Positions 14,501 to 28,600 of a stretch of DNA of 64,000 bases are shown one piece after another; the stretch's first letter is position 1; each line of letters starts with the position of its first letter. Source of the DNA: Ridgeia piscesae (lineage: Eukaryota > Annelida > Polychaeta > Sabellida > Siboglinidae). The notes beneath the pieces are model-generated. The model was not told where the DNA came from. It worked only from the letters and a program-made list of their open reading frames with translations, and did not search any database. The stretch covers positions 1-64,000 of the forward strand of contig JAODUO010000978.1 in the NCBI GenBank assembly GCA_025642075.2, in the 5' to 3' direction. The position numbers and the translations under genes are program-made.

Positions 14501-17500
14501 GGTCGGGGTCCAACCCCAGTGACCACGACCACCAGTCGGACTAGACTGACCAGACACTCCAAGTAGTTGTCACAACATCCACTTCTCTTCACATGGCACT
14601 TGGTACGACTCGTGGCTTTTACACAATGTTTTTATGCATTATTGTCTTTAAAATAGTAACTTATTTGTTTTTATTTTATATGTATTCATTATTTAGTTAT
14701 TACTTTTATTTATTTATTATTATTATTTAATTCTATAGTCACATAGCTCATCACAATGTTGTTTACTAAGCACAGCATCCCCTCAACGTGCAGTCTAATC
14801 TCCGAGCAGACATGATCTGTCCAATGGATGGTGCCTGCCTAACACGAAGAAGAAAGAGTACCATTACACAAACTGTAAGCCTAAATAATTACAACACAAA
14901 CTGTAACTCATAACAATTACAATGTACCATCCATTAAAGAAACTGTACACCATAACTACAAAACAGCAACCATTGCTAAAAATGTAAACCACAACGATTA
15001 CAATAAAACATTCAACGTCAGACTTACTTTCTTTGGTGCAAGACTACAAACAAGTAGGTAGTAAAAACGAGCCCTCTCACGCACGTCTACATCTGCGTAT
15101 TCCGTCATCATGCAATGTAGTACCGCACCCAGGGCTGAAGCAGCAATACAAAATGCATGACTTGTAGATTTAGCCATAAATGCTTCCAGCTAACATAAAT
15201 TATATCTATTTTAATCAAACAAAAAGTAGTTTTCTTAACACACAAAAGTTGTATGAAATTGAAGCAATTTTTAGAAACAATAATTCTTCTAAATTCAATT
15301 AAAAACCATTATTTAAGGGTGATTGGCAAAAATGTATACTTAAGTTGTTTTTGGATGGATATTCTTTTAACAAATATACAACTTTTTAAATTCTTCCAAG
15401 TTTATATTGAAGACATTATTTAAATATCAGTGGTTGCATAAATTCACATTCCATCCATTCTTTTCAGATGCATTATGAACTTAGTTAAGCAATTACAAGG
15501 ATAAACATTATAAGTACTGCACTTCTTTTACCCTTTTTAACAATTTGTATTGTATGCATTTAGTATATCATGATGTAAACTGTGTGTTACTGATGTTGAA
15601 ATAAATAAATTCCATCCATGCATTCATGCATTCATGCATTCATGCATCCATGCATCCATCCATGCATCCATGCATCCATCCATGCATCCATGCATCCATG
15701 CATCCATGCATCCATCCATGCATCCATGCATCCATGCATCCATGCATCCATGCATCCATCCATCCATCCATCCATCCATGCATCCATGCATCCATGCATC
15801 CATGCATCCATGCATCCATGCATCCATGCATCCATGCATCCATGCATCCATCCATCCATCCATCCATCCATCCATCCATCCATCCATGCATCCATGCATC
15901 CATGCATCCATGCATCCATGCATCCATGCATCCATGCATCCTCATCCATCCATGCATCCATCCATCCATCCATCCATCCATCCATCCATCCATCCATCCA
16001 TCACGAACAAATCAACCCTTGGCTTCCAGTGTAAGTAGGTGAATAGTGACGTACGTTGAGCGTGTCCTTGTGTGTCATGGTGCTGCAGTAGACACCGCAA
16101 TACTCGCAACACTGTCATGCCAAAGGTCCAGTCACCATGACAACAGACATCACTGCTGCACCGCAACACTCGTGACAGCACTTGCAGGATGACCTACACA
16201 TCAACACTCGTGACAGCACTTGCAGGACGACCTACACATCAACACTCGTAACAGCACTTGCAGGACGACCTACACATCAACACTCGTGACAGCACTTGCA
16301 GGAAGACCTACACATCAACACTCATGACAGCACTTGCAGGACGACCTACACATCAACACTCGAGACAGCACTTGCAGGACGACCTACACATCAACACTCG
16401 TGACAGCACTTGCAGGATGACCTACACATCAACACTCGAGACAGCACTTGCAGGACGACCTACACATCAACACTCGAGACAGCACTTGCAGGACGACCTA
16501 CACATCAACACTCGAGACAGCACTTGCAGGACGACCTACACATCAACACTCGAGACAGCACTTGCAGGACGACCTACACATCAACACTCGAGACAGCACT
16601 TGCAGGACGACCTACACATCAATACTCGTGACAGCACTTGCAGGACGACCTACACATCAACACTCGAGACAGCACTTGCAGGACGACCTACACATCAACA
16701 CTCGAGACAGCACTTGCAGGACGACCTACACATCAACACTCGTGACAGCACTTGCAGGACGACCTACACATCAACACTTGAGACAGCACTTGCAGGACGA
16801 CCTACACATCAACACTCGAGACAGCACTTGCAGGACGACCTACACATCAACACTCGTGACAGCACTTGCAGGACGACCTACACATCAACACTCGTGACAG
16901 CACTTGCAGGATGACCTACACATCAACACTCGTGACAGCACTTGCAGGATGACCTACACATCAACACTCGTGACAGCACTTGCAGGATGACCTACACATC
17001 AACACTCGTGACAGCACTTGCAGGATGACCTACACATCAACACTCGTGACAGCACTTGCAGGATGAGCTACACATCAACACTCGTGACAGCACTTGCAGG
17101 ATGACCTACACATCAACACTCGTGACAGCATTTGCAGGATGACCTACACATCAACACTCGAGACAGCACTTGCAGGATGACCTACACATCAACACTCGTG
17201 ACAGCACTTGCAGGATGACCTACACATCAACACTCGTGACAGCACTTGCAGGATGACCTACACATCAACACTCGTGACAGCACTTGCAGGATGAGCTACA
17301 CATCAACACTCGTGACAGCACTTGCAGGACGACCTACACATCACACATGCATCTCAACAATCGGTACTTCTGTGTCATCTAGATATCACAAATACATATC
17401 AACATTTGGTAGTTTTGTATCATCTAGGTATCACAAATACATGTCAACACTCAGTAGTTTAATATCATCTAGATATCACAAATACACCTCAACACCCTTG

Positions 17501-20500
17501 ACATTAGTTGCACTATCACATCATAAATACATTTCAACACTCATAACAGTCCAAACATCTGGATCAGAAAAGACAAAGGTCACAGATGTGATTGGACAAG
17601 TCAGAAGACGGAAGTGGACCTGGGCAGGGCACGTCAGCAGAATCCGAGGTAACTGATGGACAAGGCTTATCACCACCTGGAAATCTTTCAAAGGGAAAAC
17701 TGATGAAGAGACGAACTAGACGGGTACCGTAAGAGCTCCATTCAGCAGATAATACAAGACAGATGGGGAGGCAGCTTGCCCAACCACAGGACACAGGGTA
17801 AGCAATGATGTGAACAGCACTTCTTGCTTTACCAAAACACCACAGACATGACAGCACATTCTCACACACAACACATTTTCTGATCAGAAAATATAAATAA
17901 ATACGCAAAGACACAAAACACTGTGTTTATCATCATTTATAAACATCCCTGTTGTAACTGATTATTTCACACTTAATTTTTTTATTATGTCGCCAAAGTT
18001 TGAGGCAAACATTAAACCCCAAAAGATATAATTTCACCTACCCCCAGTTCTATCTGTGACTGACTCGCCGCCATCTCTACGACACGCAGTTGGTGGCTCA
18101 GGTCTTGTAACGCCATCTGGTGGACTGTGCCAAGGATCTCAGTGACCAGCGCAGACAACACAGACACGACAATGTCTCTGGAAGCAAAACAATAAATGGT
18201 AGTGCACATACTAAAGGTAATTCGAGGGCATGCACTAGATGTACCTTTATGGTATCCATTAGATGGAGTTCTAGGGAATGCACTAAGTATAATACTAGAG
18301 TATGCATTAAATGTACCTGTATTTGCAGTGCATACAGAAATTACACAGAATGTAAATCGTGACGTGCACGAAATGTAATAGCTTGCATCAGGTGTAATAG
18401 TATTGACTAAAACAGTTTAATCTTGTTAGTGCCATTCAGTGGGTTTTGTCACGGATATAATCCATTTGTTTACTCTAATGAAGTCTAAATGCCATAATGT
18501 AATCATAATTACTTTCCAGAAGCTATACACCTAACAATGACAAAGTAGACTCTTTTTTTAACACATCAAACAGTATTAACAAAACTGACTAATTAAATAT
18601 AACTTTCTGTTTTTTGTGTGTGTGAAAAAGACATAAAAGTCAGAAACTAAGCAATCCTACTTTAGCAATGCCACATTAAAAATATTGTTCAGCTAACCAA
18701 CAGACAGTGAGTGACACCTAGCAACAACTCACCGGCCTGGCGACAGCTGCTGTTGTTGCTGCAGCTGTTTTTGTTGCTGGTCCAGGTGCTGCAGGAAGTC
18801 CAGAGTATGCCTGGAGAGGGCAGCACAGGTCTTCTGCAAGTCGACCGTCGTCCTAAAACAAACAAAACTTGTCCCGTAGAAAACACAGAAGCACCAAAGC
18901 AAAAGCTCATCACACAAATGGCTGGAGGTAACACATGTTTCATTAACTACTTTAAACACAACCTGCCTTGTCACAAAGCCAAAGCTTCAATTTGCATGTG
19001 TGTTGATTATACAAATTATAAGTAATCATTATTTGTAGAATTTTGTAGTATGACAATAACGTTGGTCGAGGTATAAGCATTGTGTCTTTGGAATACTATG
19101 AGAATAATGGATGTGCTGTAGTTGTTTGTATACTTTTTATGCAAGACTATTATTTTAAATATTAACAGCTTGCTAATACCATAGTTACATTATTTATTAC
19201 ACATCTATGACCATTAAGTCTAAAAGCGCGTTATTAAATCTACAACTGGCACTTCTGTAGTTATAAATAATGCCCACAATCTACCACAGAATCTATATTA
19301 ATATATTATATGTATTACAGGGTATATCAGGTAAACAATTAAAACTAGACTTAAAATTACAATAAACATTAGCAAGGTAAATCTAATTATTTATTATTAT
19401 TTACATTAACATCTGCTATTGTGAATAGTGGCAAAACTAGCAATAACACCCATAATCTACCATAAATTCATAATAGTATCAATAATTACTATTATTAGTC
19501 AAACAATTAAAATTAGGCTTAACATTACAATAAATATTAGCAAGGTAAAACCAATCATATTTTCCTGTTATTCACATCAACATCTCTATTACCATGGTCA
19601 CACAGGCAACCCTTGTATGACCATTACCCCATAGATCTACCACAGCTACGCACTTTTCAATTGCTGACTGTAACTCTGCATTATCTCGATGCATGGTGTA
19701 GTATGCCACCAACACCCTGTAGAGGGCAGCAGCAGTAGTCCCACAGGTTCCTCGACGGACTCGACTCAGCAATGGTGACATACCATCCATTAACAGGTGG
19801 CAGCACTGATCTGAAGCAACACATGACCCTTGTTGGAATCGTCACAGGTAACACACATCTAAACGTGTGGCTACATCACATCAGTAACAATATAAAGAGT
19901 AACATCATTATGACAAAGATCATATCCACAGATTATTTAGGTGACAGAACCAAGTAATAAATGAGACACCACAGATCATACATGTGACATTTATTGTTAT
20001 TACTGTTTTTCTTTCATCAAACTTCCACAATTTAACATCATCTGTCACTGACCGGCCCTGTTATTTGTCTGTTGCCATGGATGTTGAGTCCAGAATGAAG
20101 CTGTCTGGTTCTATTGTTTACCTGTTGCCATGGGTGATAAGTCTAGAATGAAGCTGCCTGGTTTTGTTATTTACCTGTTACCATGGGTGATGAGTCCAGA
20201 ATGAGGCTGACTGGTTCTGTTATTTAACTGTTGCCATGTGTGAAGTGGCCAGAATGAGGCTGCCAGGTTCTCTTATTTACCTGTTGCCATGAGCGATGAG
20301 TCCAGAATGAGGCTGAGTTGTGTAAGTCTCTGTACTTGCAGTGAGAGAGAGTCAATTGCCTGGGGTTGAAGGGCATCACATGCGTCCTGTAATTCCTCCT
20401 TAACATAAACACAATTTTGGATACGCAGTCTGTCAGAAAACATAGCTCACTGCTACACACCAGTTAATCACAATTTTTTATTTTCTCATACAGGATGGAG

Positions 20501-23500
20501 CATGCTGCCACTGCCTTGACAAAATGACAATTTACTGGTTAGATGACATCTTTCAGTCTGTGTGACAGGAGCATCATTCTGTCAATAGAATGTAAAGTGC
20601 TAAATTATTGAATAATTACATCTGGTGGTGTGCTCAAATAAACTATATAATTTTATTACCGAGATACATAGTTCAAAAGTAACTGGTAGTTGCTCATTTA
20701 TATACAGTGTGCGTGTAACTGATAGTTAACAGACCATATAGATAAAAATCCCACAACAGACATGAATGTGTAATATTCCACCAACCTCTGAGAATGGCCA
20801 CTGGGGGAGCCACTGAAGCACTAGTACGGAATGGTTCGACGTCAAAGACGGATAGTGTGAGCAAATCATCGCCTGCATTCGCGGATGCAATTTATTTTCA
20901 CCGGGTGGCAGCACTGCATCACCAAATGTATTCTGTTGATGTAAACAGACAAGGGTTAATTACCTCCTTTGGTGAAGAGCTACATAAAATTTCTCTTCAA
21001 CATCAGAAATGTGTTACTTGTCTCAAAATATTTCCCATAATAGCTAAAATAATGCCTGGGATAGGACATAATGCCTTCATGATGCATCTCCCCTGTCCTA
21101 CATCTCTGTATGAGATGATTTATACAGGCCACTGAACATAGCACTGGACAATTTAATTGACACAATTTATTAACTCATTTGTTATATTACTTGATTTATA
21201 TTACTGGATTATTTTATAGAATATTTATCGACTTCACATATGATTTATTAACTTATTTATATTAACTAATTAATTTTTATTTTTATAAATTTACCTTTGT
21301 ACATATAATTTTATATACAATTACTGTAAGTGCGTATATTAACTCCAAGTTAGATATTGTATAAAATAAGAACTATCATTATTATTATTATCTGTGTCAT
21401 GGGCAATGACCGACATGACACCATTATGACAGTCACCAGTGAGCCAGTGACATTACTGAGTCTAGTGTCACCTGTAGTTGTGTGGTCATGTGGAGCATTG
21501 TGATGTCCATACTAGTGATATGTTGTGACATGAACTGATGGAAGATCTACAACAAACAACGTCCACTGTCAAGTGTCAACAACAGGGAGTTTCATCGTCA
21601 CATTTCACTACCTGAGGAAATCAAAACAAACTGATACATTCCACAGAATATAGATAACACCAATTCAGTGCTGAGGCCAATGTGATATTCTGTGGTTATT
21701 GGCACTGTTTAAATAACTTACGTTGACTTGCTATATTTATAAGTAGATGCTGCACTGTTTAAGATTGTTCCATTTTAAATACACCAATCAGTCAAAATTT
21801 ACATTTATACTGTTCTCTCTAGGCTACCCTCTATTTTAGTTGCCATGACAACACACTCAAATACACTGATCAGACAAATGCAGAGTGTTTATAATAAAAT
21901 CTTACCCAGCTTATAATTTCAAAAGAGCAGCACACAAAAAAAGTGTTTAAATGTTGTGTTACATTATAAAAATATTCAGAGTAATTAAATATAATTGTGT
22001 ACACTAACAATTAAACACTATCAGTATAATAAATCTGCATAACTCTGCATAGCGTTTTGGTGGCAAATGTTATTGATTTATACTTTTCAAACTATATGTA
22101 TGAACACAAGGCAAAAGGATGATGACTGTATTCTTAATAATTGTATTGATAATGAATTGACAAAAATGTACATACAATTGTACAGGTCTTGTTAAAGGCC
22201 TGTGGAACAGCTGGGCTGTATCACTGTATATTGTAAAACGATGACTTTATATAATGTTTGTTATTTTTATTTATTTTTGTTATTATTAATTATAATCCTA
22301 TAATAGACATGCATGTGTAATGCATTTCTGAATAATTTTTTCTACTTTTTACCTAATTTTATTTTTGTTGTATCCATTACAATATCTCTAACTTAGCTAC
22401 TTTTATTAAAAACAATGTATTTCATACCTATTTATATGTACTGACTGTCTCTGGTTTTACCTGAGATAAACGTGTTCATATACAAAAATAATACATATAA
22501 AGTCAAACTTACACTTGGACTAAGTCGAGTTTGACTGACAATGCTCGCAAGTTGTCGCATCACATAAACACCTGTAGGTGGCGCTGTCAGATCAACAAAC
22601 TTGAGAACGTACTCCACTACTTGCTCGAGTGCTGTGATGTCAATGTGATCTGGCAGTGGTGCCACCTGGTGAATATAATACAAACTTAAGACTGTGCATT
22701 CAGCAATGGATATAGGAAATTCATGACAGAGTGGTTGAAGTTACTATCATAAAAAATTGGCAAATAAGATTATGATATTAAAATAAAATTTCAGACCACT
22801 GAAGTTTATATTAAGACATGTAAATCAAATAAAATGCCTCGCAAACATGTGACACATAACAAACTTACTGAACTTGCTGAATCCAGGCCCAGCAGTTTCT
22901 TCGGGTATATGAAAGGCTGAAAGAGATTATGACAAATTAAACATTATTTATTCTGAAACAACACTAAAAACATGGACAAAAATGTAGCTGGATATTGAAA
23001 AAATATATCAGGTTATACAACTTAGGTCATCATAAATGTTTTGACTTGGTGAATTTTTTTAATTATTTACATTGGATTTAAGTCAGCTCCTGATTAAGGT
23101 TGTTAGTGGTATATGTAAATGAATTAAATTAAATTAATTACATTAATGTTATTAAAATATGCTTGCAATATACAGTATCAACACAAAGGATTCTTAAATG
23201 TAACACAGCTGTTTGTGTGATTTACTACTGGCTTTGTTATTAAATGTGGATTGTTGCTGATGATATTACTTAAATACATTTGACTTTTAAATACAATCAT
23301 ATGCCACAAGATAAAACTTGGTTTCATGCAAACCCTAAATGTGGTCTTATATCACCTGTTCAAAATAAAGTCACATTTGAGAGTGTTGATATCTGAACAT
23401 TGATGACCAACACTTGTCATGCAACCAGGACAAAATAAACTGACCTTCAGCGGCTCTCGTCTGTCACACAGCATCTGAGTCAGACTCTGCTCCGGAGCAC

Positions 23501-24500
23501 TGCAATCACACATATTCACTCAAGGATCGGGAAGAACTCTCGGACTTAGTGTTTTGGGAAGGCATGGCCTTGATTAGAGACAGAAGTAGATCAATCAAGT
23601 GGGAAGAACTCTCAGAGTTTGTGTTTCTGACTAGAGTCAATCAAGGTGAAGCGGTTACTGGGAAATGATGTACAAAATAGGAAAATCCCTACACAGTTGA
23701 TCTTAAGTGTAACAGTGAAAAATATACTATTTAACCATAAATTTACAATGGAAGCCAACAGTCCTTGCGGGGCATGCACAACCACCAAAACTTTATGTAC
23801 TTTATTTCACAACATCACAAGGTAGTTGTGTTTACCATAAAGGTAATTAATGTACTTCCACACAAGACAGTTCTAGATGTACTAATCAATTACAAACAAA
23901 CCATGAAAAACACGCAACAGATTCACATCAGACTCCAACAACTATTTGGTCCCTGCTATAGTTCTGTCTCTCTAAATGCAAATCGCCATTATACCATAAA
24001 TATATGTTTTAGTATTAAGAACGTTGTATTACAAACTGGGAAAAGAAAAGCGAAGTTTAAATAGGATCTGTGAAATGTCTGTTGATGAGAATGACACGTC
24101 ACCTGTCTGTGTCTGAGGAGAGCTGACAAATGACGTTCTTGAGGACCGTCACAAACAGTGACATGTAACTCTGGTGCACTGACGTTGTCTCCAGGTGGCA
24201 CCACTGGTAGATATATTCAAGTTTGCGAGAGAGGATTCCCTACAGCAAATAAAACACTAGTTTTGCCAACGTTCCAAGGTTATGTGAAAAAAGATAAGTG
24301 CAAATAATGACATTTGTGACAAGAAATAATAACAACAATACTTTCAAGGCATAATGGTCCGTATCCTGTTGTAATTTCCTTTAGAAATTAGTAACATTTA
24401 CTCAAAATACACACCATGGTGTTATTTTAGGCTTCATACATTAGACAGCTGATTGTCTACAATCATCAGAAATGAACCAGGTTACGCATGTGTTCTGTAC

Positions 24501-24562
<62 letters not shown>

Positions 24563-25629
24563 TGTGTGTGTCTGTGTGTGTGTCTGTGTGTACATGTGTA
24601 TCATGTGTATGTGTGCATTTATGTACGTGTGTAAGTATGTATGTATATGTGTGTGCATTTGTGTAACTGTGCATAAATGTGAGCATGCATGTATGTGCAT
24701 GCATGTATGTGCATATATTTTTACCACCCTATGCTCACCGGATAGCATGTTTCTAATTCAACAAGACATTGACAGGTGGCAGCACGTAGCTGTGCGAGAC
24801 TGGACTTGGTCACTTGCGATGCAGAGTCCAGCAGTACCTCGACAAATTCCTGCACGACATCCACACGGCCGTCCTGGAGAACAACACACTGGTTCATTGA
24901 TTAATTACAACAGCAAATTATGTATCTTAGTTTAAATTCTGTAATATATACTTGGTATATATTACGTCATCTAGTTTTCATGTATAGATTATGTATAATT
25001 TTATCCAGACTAGATATGCATTTTGACTAGATGCCGTACAATACAGACTGTAATTATGTGACAGTGTGTTATACAACATAGATGTATTGTAAATATTCTA
25101 CTATTGTAGGTAGAAACTTCCTTATTCCATAATGGTGACAGGGAAATACAATACTATGTATATCTGTATCTGTAATACATTATGTGTATTATGTAATACT
25201 ATGTATATGTGTATGTAATACTATGTATATGTGTATGTATGTGTATGTATATATGTGTATGTAATACTATATGTATATATATATATATATATATATTTAT
25301 GTGTATATATATATATATATATATACTATATATATATATGTGTATGTAATACTATGTATATATGTGTATGTAATACTATATACGGTGTATATCTGTGTAT
25401 GTAATACTATGTATATGTCAATATGTTTAGATGCAGATGCAATGTCCCTTGGTACTAAAAGATCTGACTTAACCCAGCCTGGGTGTAAAACTTCTATGTG
25501 CTGTTTGTTAAATACACACACATGCAAAATTGCAAACACACATACACATGCCCACCTACACACAGAGACACACAGATAGAAAGAAAGAAAGAAACAAACA
25601 AACAAACAAACAAACAAACAAACACACAC

Positions 25630-25678
<49 letters not shown>

Positions 25679-28600
25679 CCTCTAAAATGACATCAACAGT
25701 TAGAGATCAAGTAGATCAAGTAGATCAAGTAGATCAAGTAGATCAAGTAGATCAAGCAGTCATACCACACAGTCTGAAGTGATCAGAATCGTGGTGATGG
25801 TCACAAGAAGTTGACCCTTGTAGACAGTGGTGCCACCTGGTTTGCCCTGTGTGAACACGTCCAGGAGTGACGCCACTGCATGCTCAACGCTGCAACAGGA
25901 GGAGAGGGAATTATATGCCTGGCTACAACAGGAAAACAGGGTTGCTACAGGGTCACATTCCCAGCGTCCCAGGGTCATCCAAGGCATCAGTTTGGGAAGT
26001 GTGGTATGATGCTACTTGAAACTATAATTTTATGCAAAGGGGTTCTAAGTAAGATACACTGTGGTAAGACCCACTTTACCTGGCAGGTGTGGTAAGACCC
26101 ACTTTACCTGGCAGATGTGGTAAGACGCACTTTACCTGGCAGGTGTGATAAGTCACACTTTACCTGGCAGGTGTGGTACAGTGGTAAGATATATTGTACC
26201 TGGCAGGTGTGGTAAGATACACTGTACCTGGCAGGTGTGGTAAGACACACTTTACCTGGCAGGTGTGGTAACATATACTGTACCTGACATGTGTGGTAAG
26301 ATACACTGTACCTGACATGTGTGGTAAGATACACTGTACCTGGCAGGTGTGGTAAGATATACTGTACCTGGCACGTGTGGTAAGATACACTGTACCTGAC
26401 ATGTGTGGTAAGATACACTGTACCTGGCAGGTGTGGTAAGATATACTGTACCTGGCAGGTGTGGTAAGATACACTGTACCTGGCAGGTGTTGTAAGATAC
26501 ACTTTACCTGGCATGTGTGATAAGATACACTGTACCTGGCAGGTGTGGTAAGACACACTTTACCTGGCAGGTGTGGTAACATACACTGTACCTGACATGT
26601 GTGGTAAGATACACTGTACCTGACATGTGTGGTAAGATACACTGTACCTGGCAGGTGTGGTAAGATACACTGTACCTGGCAGGTGTGGTAAGATATACTG
26701 TACCTGGCAGGTGTGGTAAGATACACTATACCTGGCAGGTGTGGTAAGATACACTTTACCTGGCATGTGTGGTAAGACACACTTTACCTGGCATGTGTGG
26801 TAAGATGCATTGTACCTGGCAGGTGTGGTAAGATACATTGTACCTGGCAGGTGTGGTAAGATACACTGTACCTGGCAGGTGTGGTAAGACACACTTTACC
26901 TGGCAGGTGTGGTAAGATACATTGTACCTGGTAGGTGTGGTAAGACACACTTTACCTGGCATGTGTGGTAAGACACACTTTACCTGGCATGTGTGGTAAG
27001 ATACATTGTACCTGGCAGGTGTGGTAAGATACATTGTACCTGGCAGGTGTGGTAAGACACACTTTACCTGGCATGTGTGGTAAGATACACTTTACCTGGC
27101 ATGTGTAGTAAGATACATTGTACCTGGCAGGTGTGGTAAGACATACTTTACCTAGCATGTGTGGTAAGATACATTGTACCTGGAAGGTGTGGTAAGATAC
27201 GCTGTACCTGGCAGGTGTGGTAAGATACACCGTACCTGGAAGGTGTGGTAAGATACGCTGTACCTGGCAGGTGTGGTAAGATACACTGTACCTGGCATGT
27301 GTGGTAAGATACACCGTACCTGGAAGGTGTGGTAAGATACACTGTACCTGGCAGGTGTGGTAAGATACACCGTACCTGGAAGGTGTGGTAAGATACGCTG
27401 TACCTGGCATGTGTGGTAAGATATGCCGTACCTGGAAGGTGTGGTAAGATACGCTGTACCTGGCAGGTGAGGTAAGATACACCGTACCTGGCAGGTGTGG
27501 TAAGATACGCTGTACCTGGCAGGTGAGGTAAGATACACCGTACCTGGCAGGTGTGGTAAGATACGCTGTACCTGGCAGGTGTGGTAAGATACACCGTACC
27601 TGGCAGGTGTGTTAAGATACGCTATACCTGGCAGGTGTGGTAAGATACACTGTACCTGGCAGGTGTGGTAAGATACACCGTACCTGGCATGTGTGGTAAG
27701 ATACACCGTACCTGGAAGGTGTGGTAAGATACGCTGTACCTGGCAGGTGAGGTAAGATACACCGTACCTGGCAGGTGTGGTAAGATACGCTGTACCTGGC
27801 AGGTGAGGTAAGATACACCGTACCTGGCAGGTGTGGTAAGATACGCTGTACCTGGCAGGTGTGGTAAGATACACCGTACCTGGCAGGTGTGGTAAGATAC
27901 GCTGTACCTGGCAGGTGTGGTAAGATACACTGTACCTGGCAGGTGTGGTAAGATACACCGTACCTGGAAGGTGTGGTAAGATACGCCGTACCTGGCAGGT
28001 GTGGTAAGATACGTTGTACCTGGCAGGTGTGGTAAGATACGCTGTACCTGGCAGGTGTGGTAAGATACACTGTACCTGGCAGGTGTGGTAAGATACACTG
28101 TACCTGGCAGGTGTGGTAAGATACACTGTACCTGGCAGGTGTGGTAAGATACGCTGTACCTGGCAGGTGTGGTAAGCAGCACACAGGTGTATTCTTGCAG
28201 CAGACCCAGGAGGTGAAGTTTCGTGGTGAGGCTGACTGAATCATCACACAGCGCCTGGTGTTCGGTAAACACATTTTAAAATAAATTAATTATCATAAAC
28301 ACAAACAATCTAAGAAAACATACTGCCTTGTATGTAATGTGCTGAAGACAAAACTAAGTTTATTAGTAATGTTAAAAACATGAATTTATAAAGTTCCTCT
28401 TGTCTTGACTGGCATGTATACTTGCCAATACTCTGCTGAGTCAAACTGTCAGCCATTGGGTGTGCGTGTTATTTAGTCATGTATGTTTGGAACTGAGTGT
28501 GTTAAGGAATACAAGATGGAAGTGTCATACAACAATAAGTGTGATGGGTCCACGTCTTTTCCAAAAATAAAGTTATTAGTAAATGATGTATTTATCAAAC

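Noticed and set aside
15618..16042. His/Ser/Ile-rich frames on both strands
   Set aside because: Tetranucleotide satellite.
16258..16914. 218-codon plus-strand frame
   Set aside because: Explained by the 38-bp exon 14 acceptor array on the opposite strand.
20794..21135. 113-codon plus-strand frame starting [11 protein letters not shown]
   Set aside because: No recognisable domain, no splice support, antisense within AP5B1 intron 9; likely chance.
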